From Pedobacter sp. WC2423 (GTDB lineage Bacteria > Bacteroidota > Bacteroidia > Sphingobacteriales > Sphingobacteriaceae): a stretch of 64,000 nucleotides of DNA. Where the stretch lies: NCBI RefSeq assembly GCF_040822065.1, contig NZ_CP162005.1, forward strand, positions 434,001 to 498,000. The letters run 5' to 3'. Both the position numbers and the translations under genes were made by a program. Below, piece by piece: positions 34,527 to 43,790 of the stretch (positions are counted from its first letter, which is position 1; every line of letters starts with the position of its first letter). The notes under the pieces are model-generated. The model was not told the DNA's origin. It did not search any database and was given only the letters and a program-made list of their open reading frames with translations.

Positions 34527-36296
34527 ATGCAAAATCCGACAGTTGTTAAAGTTAAAAGTGTCAAGAGTAATTCTCTTAAACCATTATTACGTTTATTACA
34601 TTATGTAAAGCCCTATTGGCTGGAATTCAGTTCAGGACTTTTTTTGCTGATGGTGGCCAGCGTATCTGGTTTGGCGCTGCCAAAATTACTCGGGCAATTG
34701 ATTGATGGCGGGAAGCAGGGTATTGAATCTGGTAAAACTACCTATATAGGCTGGTTGCTGATTATTATTCTTGTGCTGCAGGCGATATTCTCTTTTTTCA
34801 GGGTAGTCTTGTTTGTGAACGTGACGGAGAAAACACTGGCTGCTTTACGCCAGACAGTCTATAGTCATCTGATCAAAATGCCGATGCGTGTTTTTTTGCA
34901 CAAACGTGTAGGGGAACTGAGCAGCAGGATTTCGGCTGATATCACGTTGTTGCAGGAAATATTCAATACTACATTAGCAGAACTGGTGAGGCAATCGGTC
35001 ATTATTATTGGTGGCCTGGTTTTACTGATGTATACTTCATTCGAACTGACTATTTTCATGCTGCTGTTATTACCGGTCATGATGGTTGTGGGAGAATTGT
35101 TCGGGCAATTCCTGAATAAATATGCAATGCAGGTACAGGATAAGGTAGCCCTGTCCAATACTGTTGTAGAAGAAACCTTGCAGGGGATTTTCAGTGTGAA
35201 AGCTTTTGTCAGTGAGTTTTTTGAAATTGGGCGCTACCGTGAACATACGAACGAAATGGCCCGGTTAGGAATGAAAGGCGGTAAGTACAAAGGTTTATTT
35301 AGCTCATTTGTTATTATCGGGATGTTCGGAACACTGGTCGCGGTAATCTGGCGTGGGGTAACCACAGGAGTGGCTTCAGGTGAACTTATTTCTTTCTTAT
35401 TGTATTCTATATTTATTGCCACTTCTATTTCTGGTCTGGCAGAAGTATATACTTCTTTACAGAAAAGTATCGGAGCAACTACCCATCTTTTCGAATTGCT
35501 GGAAGAACCGGTAGAGGAACTGACAGATTTCAAGAGCATTGCACCGGGAAATCTGCTTCATGGAACAATCGCTTTCCGTAATATTCACTTTCATTATCCT
35601 ACAAGGGAAGATATAAATGTGTTGCAGGGGGTGTCTTTTGAGGCCTTTTCAAATCAGAAAGTCGCGATTGTTGGCTCAAGCGGAGCCGGTAAAAGCACAA
35701 TTGTGTCCTTATTATTGAGACTATATGACCCTTCAAAAGGAGGGGTGTTCTTTGATGGAAGGGACAGTGCGAGTATTCCATTATCGGAATTGAGAGCGCA
35801 GATTGCAGTTGTTCCACAAGATGTTTTTCTTTTTGGCGGAACCATTGGAGACAATATTGGTTACGGCAGAAAAGGTGCTTCCAAAGAGGAAATTATTGCT
35901 GCTGCGGAAAAAGCAAATGCCTGGGAGTTTATCCAGAGATTTCCAATGGGATTGGATACCATTGTAGGGGAGCGGGGAATACAACTTTCCGGCGGACAGC
36001 GTCAGCGGATTGCAATTGCCCGTGCGGTATTGAAAGCTCCGCGTATTTTAATACTGGATGAAGCCACATCGGCACTGGATTCAGAGTCTGAAAGACTGGT
36101 GCAGGATGCGCTGGATAAATTGATGGAAGGACGTACGTCTATCGTGATTGCGCATCGTCTGGCTACAGTAAGGCAGGCTGATAAAATTATAGTACTTCAC
36201 CAGGGGCAGATTGTTGAAGAAGGTACGCACCATGAACTGATTGATGTGAGTGGCGGCTTGTACCGGAACCTGAGTGAAATGCAGTTTACGAACTAA
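34527..36296 (+). CDS. ABC exporter half-transporter (fused membrane and ATPase domains)
   Basis: A 589-residue MsbA/ATM-type exporter. The membrane domain has six transmembrane segments (about 30-325) and the nucleotide-binding domain covers about 345-585: Walker A GSSGAGKS at 383-390, Q-loop VPQDVFLFGG, signature LSGGQRQR, Walker B ILILDEATSALD and the H-loop IVIAHR. It works as a homodimer, exporting lipids, peptides or small molecules. It lies between sbnAB and a BaeB-like hydrolase (14 bases downstream), so export of a diaminopropionate-derived product is possible. A general lipid exporter unrelated to sbnAB is the main alternative. Confidence 0.9.
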   Translation: MQNPTVVKVKSVKSNSLKPLLRLLHYVKPYWLEFSSGLFLLMVASVSGLALPKLLGQLIDGGKQGIESGKTTYIGWLLIIILVLQAIFSFFRVVLFVNVTEKTLAALRQTVYSHLIKMPMRVFLHKRVGELSSRISADITLLQEIFNTTLAELVRQSVIIIGGLVLLMYTSFELTIFMLLLLPVMMVVGELFGQFLNKYAMQVQDKVALSNTVVEETLQGIFSVKAFVSEFFEIGRYREHTNEMARLGMKGGKYKGLFSSFVIIGMFGTLVAVIWRGVTTGVASGELISFLLYSIFIATSISGLAEVYTSLQKSIGATTHLFELLEEPVEELTDFKSIAPGNLLHGTIAFRNIHFHYPTREDINVLQGVSFEAFSNQKVAIVGSSGAGKSTIVSLLLRLYDPSKGGVFFDGRDSASIPLSELRAQIAVVPQDVFLFGGTIGDNIGYGRKGASKEEIIAAAEKANAWEFIQRFPMGLDTIVGERGIQLSGGQRQRIAIARAVLKAPRILILDEATSALDSESERLVQDALDKLMEGRTSIVIAHRLATVRQADKIIVLHQGQIVEEGTHHELIDVSGGLYRNLSEMQFTN

Positions 36297-36310
36297 ATAA
36301 AAGGATATTT

Positions 36311-36964
36311 ATGGAGGTGAAACTTTTTCGCGTTTCTGATGGGAAGATGAAAAATCAATGTTATCTGATTCATGAGGGCGAAACTGGTGTACTGGTTGAC
36401 CCGGCATGGGATTATGAGCTGATCAATGATTTCTTATCAGCGCATCAAATTATATTAAAAGGAGTGCTTTTAACACATTCGCATAAGGATCATGTAAATC
36501 TGGCCTCAACTTTTGCGGAGCTGCATGGAGTTCCGGTTTATATGTCTGCAACTGAAATCAGGGACTATAATTTTAGTTGTCAGAATTTGCAACCGGTTTA
36601 CCATTTGGAAGAGCTGATCATAGACAATTTAAAGATTATGCCTGTAGTTACACCGGGGCACACTTCAGGAAGTACCTGTTACCAGGCTGGATCTCACTGT
36701 TTTACCGGAGATACTGTTTTTATTGAGGGTGTAGGAGCGTGTGGTATTAACGATATTGATGCGCTTTATAATTCTGTGCAGTTTTTTAAAGGTTATTTTT
36801 CTAAAAATACGCTGATCTGGCCGGGACATTCTTTTGGGATGGCGGCCGGGCAGGAACTGGATTTTCTGATGTCTAATAATCTCTATTTTATGATTGATGA
36901 AAAGAACATGTTTGCCGATTTCAGAATGCGTAAAAACAGACCTGATCCTTTAGCCTTTAAATAA
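36311..36964 (+). CDS. Metallo-beta-lactamase-fold hydrolase, BaeB/PksB-like
   Basis: A 217-residue MBL-fold enzyme. Metal ligands are visible: THSHKDH with His56, His58, Asp60 and His61, then His117 in GHTSGST, Asp134 in GDTVF and His173 in WPGHSFG. The region after GDTVF (FIEGVGACG) and the C-terminal tail (NNLYFMIDEKNMFADFRMRKN) recall BaeB/PksB, glyoxalase II-like thioesterases of trans-AT polyketide clusters. A glyoxalase II or other housekeeping hydrolase is the alternative. It starts 14 bases after the ABC exporter stop and ends in a long hairpin. Confidence 0.8.
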   Translation: MEVKLFRVSDGKMKNQCYLIHEGETGVLVDPAWDYELINDFLSAHQIILKGVLLTHSHKDHVNLASTFAELHGVPVYMSATEIRDYNFSCQNLQPVYHLEELIIDNLKIMPVVTPGHTSGSTCYQAGSHCFTGDTVFIEGVGACGINDIDALYNSVQFFKGYFSKNTLIWPGHSFGMAAGQELDFLMSNNLYFMIDEKNMFADFRMRKNRPDPLAFK

Positions 36965-37049
36965 AAAAGAGGTCTTATTGAGAAAACGTAATCTGCCTGC
37001 AGTTAGACACTACCTGGTAGACGGCGCGTCTCAATACGACCTCTTTTTT
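36963..37049 (+). terminator. 87-base extended hairpin element
   Basis: The left arm (36963-36982) and right arm (37030-37049) pair over 20 bases with one mismatch, starting A6 and ending T6, so either strand could use it as a terminator. The 47-base loop contains smaller palindromes (CTGCCTGCAG near 36993 and CTACCTGGTAG near 37010). The first arm begins inside the stop codon of the MBL gene. The size exceeds a simple terminator, so it may be a small mobile-like repeat or a structured RNA. Confidence 0.6.
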
Positions 37050-37142
37050 GATGAAGTAACTATTTTTCAGGCTTTGCTGATTATGGGGCATTTGTCCTGC
37101 TTAAGCGGTATTATAATCGATAAATTTATTCATCTCAAAAAG

Positions 37143-37505
37143 ATGAAAAAATTAGTCCTGTATATCAGCTTGTTATGCTTATTTGCTATTTTAATACTCA
37201 GTTTTACGGCCAGTTCAACCGCAGAAACTGTTTATTATCAGATAGCTAACCGGGAATCTATGCTTGATATTGTTGTAATTGATGAAGGGGCTAAGCCTTT
37301 TCCGGGTGCAGCGGTAAGATTAGTAGAACTCAATAAAGACACGATTACGAATGCTGATGGGATAGCAGCACTAAAAACCTCTCAGCACAGTTGTATCATG
37401 GTTGTCTCCTTTATTGGTTATCAGTCTAAAGTAATCAGGGTGATCCGTGGAAATACCACACCTTATAAAGTGGCACTGTATCCTGAGCGCTTAACTAAAA
37501 AATAA
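37143..37505 (+). CDS. Small carboxypeptidase-regulatory-like domain protein
   Basis: A 120-residue exported protein: hydrophobic N-terminus (about residues 2-27), then one carboxypeptidase-regulatory-like beta-sandwich (DIVVIDEGAKPFPGAAVRLVELNKDTITNADGIAALK, ending VVSFIGYQSKVIRV). This domain normally forms the N-terminus of TonB-linked receptors; here it stands alone. The ATG at 37143 is preferred because the open frame upstream runs through the long hairpin. The function is unknown. Confidence 0.65.
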   Translation: MKKLVLYISLLCLFAILILSFTASSTAETVYYQIANRESMLDIVVIDEGAKPFPGAAVRLVELNKDTITNADGIAALKTSQHSCIMVVSFIGYQSKVIRVIRGNTTPYKVALYPERLTKK

Positions 37506-37522
37506 ATTCGTTGTTTGCAAAT

Positions 37523-37554
37523 TAAGAGGCCATATCTTTGCGATTGGCCTCTTA
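37523..37554. terminator. Weak convergent terminator
   Basis: TAAGAGGCCA (37523-37532) pairs perfectly with TGGCCTCTTA (37545-37554) over a 12-base loop, in the short gap between the convergent carboxypeptidase-like gene and the DUF5686 gene. There is no T-run. Confidence 0.45.
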
Positions 37555-37609
37555 TACAGGATTCTTATAATTGCTTTACTTGCACCTTATAATCGCTTTT
37601 ATTCGTACC

Positions 37610-40093
37610 TTAGAATCCTGCTGAGATCCTGAATCCTGTAGTACTTTGGTTATCTTTTGAAGCGCTCATGTTATGATAATTAAAAGCTTTAACAAAGTTT
37701 AACCTTAATCCAAAGCGCTGTACACCGACATATACTTCCGTGTAATTTTTGATCACATCAGAAGTCAGGTAATTTACTCCCGCAACTTCCTGTAGTTTTA
37801 ACATTTTAAACAACGGAATTTTACTCACAAAAAGGCCTCCGAAATTATGTTCGAAATGCCCTTCCAGAAATTCCTTTCCTGTACTGAATTCATAAGGACT
37901 GAGCAGCATAAAACCATCGGTAAACTGAGTGTAAACCACAATATTACTCCCTGCAAAATGCTTGAAATCCATATAATACAATTTGTCCCTGTTGAGGAAT
38001 TTCCCTGCTGCTAAACTATATTTGAAGGTACCGATCATCCCCAGTCTCTTGTTTGAATCAAAAACACGGGCACCTGCATAATCATAGTCTACAGCTGAGT
38101 TTAACAAACCTTTTATCCCTTTACGATAATCCAGCTGAAGCTTTGGATAAACAGAACCCTGTCTGATCCTGAAATCAGGACGCTCAATATAACTTTGAGC
38201 AAAGGTGATATTTAGTGATAAACCAAGGGTAAGCGCCTTGTTTGCCACAAATGCGTAATCATTGCCCAGGGTAGGGTATGGATTATTTGCTGTAAATTCT
38301 TTGTCAGGAAAGTCTTTAGCTGTTCTGAAAGAAGTATTCAGCAAAGGCGTTCTGCTGGCATATTCAAGACTACCTGAAAGATATAATCCATTACTGAGTT
38401 CTCTGCCTGAATTGATATTTACAAAATCCTTTTTGTATAGTTTTAAGATATTATTCTTATCAAACAACGTACTGATTGTATTGAAAAGGGCAGGTATAGC
38501 GTCGTAGTTTGTGTTAAAATCGGCGTAGCTTGTTCCTCCGCGGATTCCGGCATAAGCATTGTATTTTGGATCATATGTATAGCTTAAATTTGCATTGGCA
38601 CTCAATTTTTTATTTTCGAAACCATAGCGTGGATTCAGCTGCATCACTAAAAAAGTACTGTCTTTCAATGTTTTTTTATAGGTTATTTTAGGGTTATAGA
38701 TCCAGCCTTCTATTGTATTATAGTTAATGCTAAAAAGTGGTCCGCTTATGCCCCAATGTTCTTTTTCTTCCGTGTTTTGATGGCTATATCCCAAAAATAA
38801 TGCTTTTAAAGGCTTGAATTTATTCTCTTTTCTATCAATTGAATCACGGTATTGAGCAGAACTCCGTACCAGTTTAATACTGTCTTTTTTTACATAATCC
38901 CTGCGCTCATCAGGGGTCAGCAGCATTGGACGGATTCCTGCCCAATAAGTTGAATCTTTTTGATTCGCATCAGCATTGACTTTCATTACCCTGTTGGTAA
39001 AGAACTTTGGCGGAAAATCTGGTTCAATATTATAGTTATTGAACACACCGGTATAGGTACCTGTAAATTTGAAGCCCAGCAGACCACCTGAATAATCATA
39101 CCGCTGACTGGCCAGCATCCATTTATCTTGATTAACCGGAATGAATTGTTGTTTGATATGCAGGGTGTCAATACCTTCAATAATTGAATTATTGGTAATC
39201 GCCAGATCTGTACTATGAATGCGCCAGCTGTCATCAATGATATAAATGTAGCCATTAAATACCTGGTCGTATTTGCGGCGTGAAATTACCTGTATCTTGT
39301 TGATCCAGTCATTACCTTCTCTAAAAGTTCCTATAAATTTATAGCGGTAAAACAACATGGCGTTATCAGCTACAGGTGAGACGAAACCTACATTACTCAG
39401 CTCTTTAATATCAATGGTGTTTTTATAAAAACTAATCAGAAAATCTGTAGCCTGATTAAAACTAAAACCGTTACTATTGCCGCTCACTTTTGAAGAAATC
39501 ATTTCTTCATTGATTTTACCCGGCTGCTGAAAGTTAAATTTAGAAACCGATTCAGAAAGATAGAGTATCCCTCTTTTACCGGAATCCAGCCCTATGTTTT
39601 TAAGGTCATCCTGTACATTTCTGCCCAGGAATTTCTTAGGCGCATTTTTAAGTTTGGTTACTCCTTTAATATAAGTGTCACAAGAAAATGCTTGTACTTC
39701 TGTGAGGTGCTGCTTGCGTTTTTTGATCGCATTTCTGATAATTTCGTAGGCTGGGTCTTCTGAATTTGCTTTAATCACCACATCTTTAAGCTGATATACC
39801 TCAGCTTCCATAATGACAGACAAATTCATATCTGCGCTGATATCGACTTGTTTAATTAGCTGGTTATAACCTACGGCTTTGAAAATTAAGGTATAATGGC
39901 CTTTTTCCAGTTTGAACTGATACTCCCCGTTGGTATTGGCAGAAGTACCTTTAGTAGTACCCTGAATATAAATACTCGTAAATGGAAGCGTATTGTTTTG
40001 TTTATCGGAAGTGACGCCTTTAAGGATAAACTGCTGTCCAAAAACCAGGTTTGCAGCGAAAAGGAATAGTAAGGAAAGTAATAGTTTCTTCAT
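37610..40093 (-). CDS. DUF5686 and carboxypeptidase-like domain outer membrane protein
   Basis: An 827-residue exported protein: signal peptide (1-19), a carboxypeptidase-regulatory-like domain (about 20-105, with NNTLPFTSIYIQGTTKGTSANTNGEY), and a long beta-rich DUF5686 region, ending in strands with alternating aromatic residues (TTGFRISAGF). The conserved segment DPAYEIIRNAIKKRKQH is typical. It is probably an outer membrane barrel without a TonB plug. The role of this family is unknown. It is a single minus-strand gene; its upstream region has two dyads. Confidence 0.85.
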   Translation of the reverse strand: MKKLLLSLLFLFAANLVFGQQFILKGVTSDKQNNTLPFTSIYIQGTTKGTSANTNGEYQFKLEKGHYTLIFKAVGYNQLIKQVDISADMNLSVIMEAEVYQLKDVVIKANSEDPAYEIIRNAIKKRKQHLTEVQAFSCDTYIKGVTKLKNAPKKFLGRNVQDDLKNIGLDSGKRGILYLSESVSKFNFQQPGKINEEMISSKVSGNSNGFSFNQATDFLISFYKNTIDIKELSNVGFVSPVADNAMLFYRYKFIGTFREGNDWINKIQVISRRKYDQVFNGYIYIIDDSWRIHSTDLAITNNSIIEGIDTLHIKQQFIPVNQDKWMLASQRYDYSGGLLGFKFTGTYTGVFNNYNIEPDFPPKFFTNRVMKVNADANQKDSTYWAGIRPMLLTPDERRDYVKKDSIKLVRSSAQYRDSIDRKENKFKPLKALFLGYSHQNTEEKEHWGISGPLFSINYNTIEGWIYNPKITYKKTLKDSTFLVMQLNPRYGFENKKLSANANLSYTYDPKYNAYAGIRGGTSYADFNTNYDAIPALFNTISTLFDKNNILKLYKKDFVNINSGRELSNGLYLSGSLEYASRTPLLNTSFRTAKDFPDKEFTANNPYPTLGNDYAFVANKALTLGLSLNITFAQSYIERPDFRIRQGSVYPKLQLDYRKGIKGLLNSAVDYDYAGARVFDSNKRLGMIGTFKYSLAAGKFLNRDKLYYMDFKHFAGSNIVVYTQFTDGFMLLSPYEFSTGKEFLEGHFEHNFGGLFVSKIPLFKMLKLQEVAGVNYLTSDVIKNYTEVYVGVQRFGLRLNFVKAFNYHNMSASKDNQSTTGFRISAGF

Positions 40094-40102
40094 GTATATA
40101 AT

Positions 40103-40140
40103 AACTTAGGACTAAGTTGGTTATATTATTTGTATAATAT
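40103..40140. repeat. Two palindromes just upstream of the DUF5686 start
   Basis: AACTTAG/CTAAGTT (40103-40109 and 40112-40118, two-base spacer) and ATATTAT/ATAATAT (40123-40129 and 40134-40140, four-base spacer) are exact inverted repeats 10-47 bases before the start codon at 40093, in leader or promoter position. Confidence 0.6.
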
Positions 40141-40269
40141 CATGTAGCAATAAGTTAAAATAAGTTAAATTAACTAAAACAGGAAGGCTTTTTCTTATAC
40201 CTGCCTGTTTCAATTGTTATACTCAATTATCGTTATTAAATTGATTGCTGGAGGTACGGATAAAAATAT

Positions 40270-40306
40270 CAAAAAAGGGTGATCATGATTTATGATACAC
40301 CCTCAT
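40270..40306 (-). terminator. Terminator of the 41.4-40.3 kb operon
   Basis: Read on the minus strand, GGGTG-T-ATCAT pairs with ATGATCACCC around a five-base loop, with one bulged base, and is followed by TTTTTT. It lies 22 bases after the stop of the STM3941-like gene. Confidence 0.75.
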
Positions 40307-40328
40307 GTTATTCAGAAATTAACATTTT

Positions 40329-40865
40329 TTACAGCGAAGCAGCCCCTGGATTTAGGTGCGCCTTGTATGCAGTTACCTGATCAAAAAGTTCTTCTACGCT
40401 GATGTCCAGAACTGAAGCAGTCATATAAATTTGCAGATCCTGATCTTTTTCCAAAGCAATTGAACTCAGTTTTTTGCGAATCTTTGCTGAATACGGCTCA
40501 GGATTATTAATAATTAAAGTAACCAGTGTATCTCCTCCAACTTTATGAAGCTGTATATCATCAATATCCTGCCATAAAATTAAACCAGCGGCTTTACTCA
40601 CAGCAGTAACCTTTGCCGTGATTCCTTCTGGAGCCAGCACAATTAAAGGAGACTTATCTTTTAAGGAAATCATCGTTTTTATGATAATAATAGCCAGTAT
40701 TATACTGCCTATAGAAGAAAAAGCAACACCTTTCGCAATTATAGTTCCGTCAGAAATGATTCCGCTGCTGTACAACAGGATCAGCAGCATGAGTACTAGT
40801 ACGCCTGACAATATCAATAATAAGTTAATTGATTTCTTTCTGTTTCTGAAAAATTCTACTACCAT
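40329..40865 (-). CDS. STM3941-like membrane protein
   Basis: A 178-residue protein with two transmembrane segments (about 13-33 and 45-67) followed by a soluble domain (LIVLAPEGITAKVTAVSKAAGLILWQDIDDIQLHKVGGDTLVTLII) that looks like the PH-like domain of STM3941-family proteins. The function is unknown. It overlaps the end of the upstream lipoprotein gene by 7 bases, so the two form an operon. Confidence 0.65.
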   Translation of the reverse strand: MVVEFFRNRKKSINLLLILSGVLVLMLLILLYSSGIISDGTIIAKGVAFSSIGSIILAIIIIKTMISLKDKSPLIVLAPEGITAKVTAVSKAAGLILWQDIDDIQLHKVGGDTLVTLIINNPEPYSAKIRKKLSSIALEKDQDLQIYMTASVLDISVEELFDQVTAYKAHLNPGAASL

Positions 40866-41398
40866 TTGACGTTCAGGTTATTTTCTTCTGCGAATGCTTT
40901 TCCGTTTTCTAATAAAATGGAATATTTCTTCTCAAATTCAGTATTGTATTTTTCTTCAATAGCTTTGATTAGCTTATCTTTTTGTTCCTGCGTCCCTTTT
41001 GCATCACATAACTTAGCATAAGCAGTATATTCATTTTTATAAACTGGCAGAACGAATTCATAAAGCGCGATAGCCTGATCCTGGATGACTTTTCTTTCGC
41101 CGCTTGCACTTAAGGCTTTGATGTCCTTCAGAGATTTCTCAATATATAAAATTTGATTTTTAATGTAGGTAACGGCTTCATCACCTTTTTTCTTCGAAGA
41201 AGGGATATCCGGATATTCAATGGTTTGCCCATTGATTTCTCTGGCCATTGCCGGTGTCGCAAATCTGGATATGGAATTCGTGTTTAAGACTGCAATACCG
41301 AAAAATTTGTCTGCGGTTTCAGTACAGGATTGTAGAAATAGAACAAGGGTGGCGGCAACAGCTAACTTGGCAGCGGAATGTTTAATAATGTTTGTCAT
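40859..41398 (-). CDS. Helical lipoprotein of unknown function
   Basis: A 179-residue putative lipoprotein with cysteine 25 in LVLFLQSC. The mature part is helical: long charged helices (KKGDEAVTYIKNQILYIEKSLKDIKAL and later EQKDKLIKAIEEKYNTEFEKKYSILLENGKAFAEE). No catalytic or binding motif is recognised. It is the first gene of a two-gene minus-strand operon with the STM3941-like protein. Confidence 0.65.
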   Translation of the reverse strand: MTNIIKHSAAKLAVAATLVLFLQSCTETADKFFGIAVLNTNSISRFATPAMAREINGQTIEYPDIPSSKKKGDEAVTYIKNQILYIEKSLKDIKALSASGERKVIQDQAIALYEFVLPVYKNEYTAYAKLCDAKGTQEQKDKLIKAIEEKYNTEFEKKYSILLENGKAFAEENNLNVKW

Positions 41399-41469
41399 TA
41401 AATTATTGATTGGTTAAATTTATTTTTCACCTTCAATAATCAGGCCGATTATGCCTTTAAGGCTGTATT

Positions 41470-41513
41470 ATTCCTGCTTTCTGAGGTTAAGAACTAACTG
41501 AGAAAGCAGGAAT
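41470..41513 (-). terminator. Hairpin after the heme oxygenase gene
   Basis: ATTCCTGCTTTCT (41470-41482) pairs perfectly with AGAAAGCAGGAAT (41501-41513), 13 base pairs with an 18-base loop, beginning 3 bases after the stop codon on the minus strand. No T-run follows, so it may act as an mRNA 3' end stabiliser. Confidence 0.55.
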
Positions 41514-41516
41514 ATA

Positions 41517-42059
41517 TTAAAATACTTTGGCGAAGCAATTGAAAGTTTCATTGGCTACTTCAACTGCTCTGCTTTCATCGGCTGCATTTTTGCCAGTCTG
41601 ATCTAAAGCCTGTACAAATTTCCCCCACATACTGCCGGTTTCTTCACCATAGCCAGAAAAGAAAGATACTCCTTTGGTAACTCCACCTTTAGCCAGCATT
41701 TGTACAATGATTTTACCGCCCATAATAGAACCTTCCATTACATATAAAGCGGCCATTGCGTCCAGTGCATTTTTGATCTCAGGTACTTTAATTCCTGTTG
41801 CTGCAGTAGCCTCTCCGCCCAGTTCTATGATGTCCTGTTTGATATAAGCAGAGTTCCTTCTTTGAGGCAAATCTGAAAGGACTTCTGGTGTAATATAAGG
41901 TGTTATCGCGTTTTCAAGTGCACTGAAATAGTCATTGAAATTTTTAAGAAGGGCTATATAATCTTCGTCACTGCGAATCGCTTTAAGTTTTAAAATAACT
42001 TCTTTTTCCAGTTTTTGATGTGCAGGCATGGTAGCCTCTTTGATGATTGAACTGATCAT
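41517..42059 (-). CDS. bphO: Biliverdin-producing heme oxygenase
   Basis: A 180-residue heme oxygenase. The N-terminal helix IIKEATMPAHQKLEKE has the probable proximal heme ligand His14, and the distal helix near residue 110 reads LYVMEGSIMGGKII, with glycines over the heme. It opens heme to biliverdin, iron and CO. The gene is divergent from the bacteriophytochrome gene with 175 bases between them, the classical bphO-bphP arrangement, so its product is very likely the chromophore of that receptor. A hairpin follows the stop. Confidence 0.88.
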   Translation of the reverse strand: MISSIIKEATMPAHQKLEKEVILKLKAIRSDEDYIALLKNFNDYFSALENAITPYITPEVLSDLPQRRNSAYIKQDIIELGGEATAATGIKVPEIKNALDAMAALYVMEGSIMGGKIIVQMLAKGGVTKGVSFFSGYGEETGSMWGKFVQALDQTGKNAADESRAVEVANETFNCFAKVF

Positions 42060-42234
42060 AATAGTCTGTGTATGGCGGCTAAAATAGTAATTATTAAATA
42101 GACCATCTGCAATTGAAACTTTAAAAATTCTAAATCAAAAATCGGAATTGGTATATTATTTGGTGAAGAAAAAACACAAGCAAAAATACTTTATCTTGCT
42201 CCATGTATAATTAACCTCTGATTTTTTATTCAAG

Positions 42235-43761
42235 ATGACCAATAAAAAAAACTTTGATTCTGACTTCTGCGGCAGTTTACCCTTACACCATATCAACTCT
42301 ATACAAGACTACGGTTATTTATTAATTGTTGACAAGAATCTGAATATTATACAGTTAAGTGAGAATGTAGTTCAATTGACAGGTAAAAAGACCGATGAGC
42401 TGATCAATAGTCCGCTGGCAGATTTTATCCAGCAGCAGGATCTGCTTAAGATTGAGGAATTATTAAAAAAGGGGCTATCTAAAAGAGTACCCCTTTATCT
42501 TCAGTTCCGGGAACAACAAGGCACAAATTTATTACTGGCCTTGTTACATGTTGAGACAGATTATATCATTATTGAACTTGAAAAACAAGAAGAAAGCAGA
42601 AACAGAAGTTTCGCCGATGTTTATCAGGAAATAAAATATATCAGTACCGCTATTGATCAGGCTGATAGCGTACAGGAAGTTTGCAATATCGCCATTCATG
42701 AACTGCGTAAATTAGCCGGATTTGATGGGGTTTTAATGTATCAGTTTGATAGTGAATGGAATGGTACGGTCATCGCAGAGGAAAAAGATGAGCGTCTTGA
42801 TCGTTATCTCGGACAAACTTTCCCTGCTTCGGACGTGCCTAAACAGGCCAGGCAAATGTATCTTAAGAATCCTTATCGGCTAATTCCTCACCGCGATTAT
42901 GAAGCAATCAGATTATACCCTGTAATCAACCCGGTAACCAACGCATTTATAGATCTTTCTGATTGTAACCTGAGGGGAGTAGCCAAAGTACATCTGGAAT
43001 ATATGAAGAACATGAATGTGAAAGCTTCCATGTCAATCAGGGTAATTTACAATGAGACTTTATGGGGTTTAATCTCCTGCCATCACCTGGAACCAAAATA
43101 TCTGGGTTATGAGTTATGCTCTATATTTGAATGGTTGTCTGAAGTGATTTCTACCAGAATTTCATTGATCATTAACAAACAGGATTATAGAAATATTAAA
43201 CAAATTCAGGAAAAGCGTGTTGCATTAGCTGATCAGATTTATGCCCATGATGATATTACTGCCGGCCTTTTAAAAGATGATTCAAGCGATATACTTCAGT
43301 TGTTCAATGCTTCGGGGGTCTTTATCAGGACAAATGGCAGATCAGAAACGAAAGGGGATATTCCTGATAAAATTGATTTATATAATCTAATACAATGGCT
43401 GGAAAGCAGAAATTTAGACACCGTATATTCAACCAGTTCATTAGCTGATGTATATGAGGATGCTGCTGAGTATCCAGCTCTGGTAAGTGGCCTGCTTTTT
43501 ATACCAATCGACAGGATTACAGGTGATTTTCTGGTCTGTTTCAGACCAGAGGCTATCAGAAATATTGATTGGGGAGGTGATCCTAATCATGCCATCAATT
43601 TCACTGCTGATGGTAAAAAGTATCATCCCAGAACTTCATTTGAATTGTGGAAACAAACCGTAGAGAAGCAAGCCTTACCCTGGACTAAAAATGAACTGGA
43701 GGTTGCAGAATCTTTAAGGAGCTTCCTGTTCGAATTTACAATTAAACAAGCACAACAATAG
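42235..43761 (+). CDS. bphP: Bacteriophytochrome photosensory module without kinase domain
   Basis: A 508-residue PAS-GAF-PHY protein. Cys12, in FCGSLPLHHINSIQDYG, is the expected thioether site for biliverdin. The GAF domain holds PASDVP with Asp200, His253 in KVHLEYMKNMNV and LWGLISCHH with His283; the PHY domain has the tongue motif PRTSF at 465-469. The protein stops right after the signalling helix and has no HisKA, GGDEF or other output domain. Thirty bases later begins a large CheB-CheR-histidine kinase, the likely partner. It would be a red/far-red light switch. Confidence 0.92.
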   Translation: MTNKKNFDSDFCGSLPLHHINSIQDYGYLLIVDKNLNIIQLSENVVQLTGKKTDELINSPLADFIQQQDLLKIEELLKKGLSKRVPLYLQFREQQGTNLLLALLHVETDYIIIELEKQEESRNRSFADVYQEIKYISTAIDQADSVQEVCNIAIHELRKLAGFDGVLMYQFDSEWNGTVIAEEKDERLDRYLGQTFPASDVPKQARQMYLKNPYRLIPHRDYEAIRLYPVINPVTNAFIDLSDCNLRGVAKVHLEYMKNMNVKASMSIRVIYNETLWGLISCHHLEPKYLGYELCSIFEWLSEVISTRISLIINKQDYRNIKQIQEKRVALADQIYAHDDITAGLLKDDSSDILQLFNASGVFIRTNGRSETKGDIPDKIDLYNLIQWLESRNLDTVYSTSSLADVYEDAAEYPALVSGLLFIPIDRITGDFLVCFRPEAIRNIDWGGDPNHAINFTADGKKYHPRTSFELWKQTVEKQALPWTKNELEVAESLRSFLFEFTIKQAQQ

Positions 43762-43790
43762 AAAAGCATAAAATACAAATAAAGACCAAT

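Noticed and set aside
36978..37142. Extended N-terminus of the carboxypeptidase-like protein
   Set aside because: The frame runs through the 87-base hairpin and has no proper ATG; the signal peptide begins at 37143.
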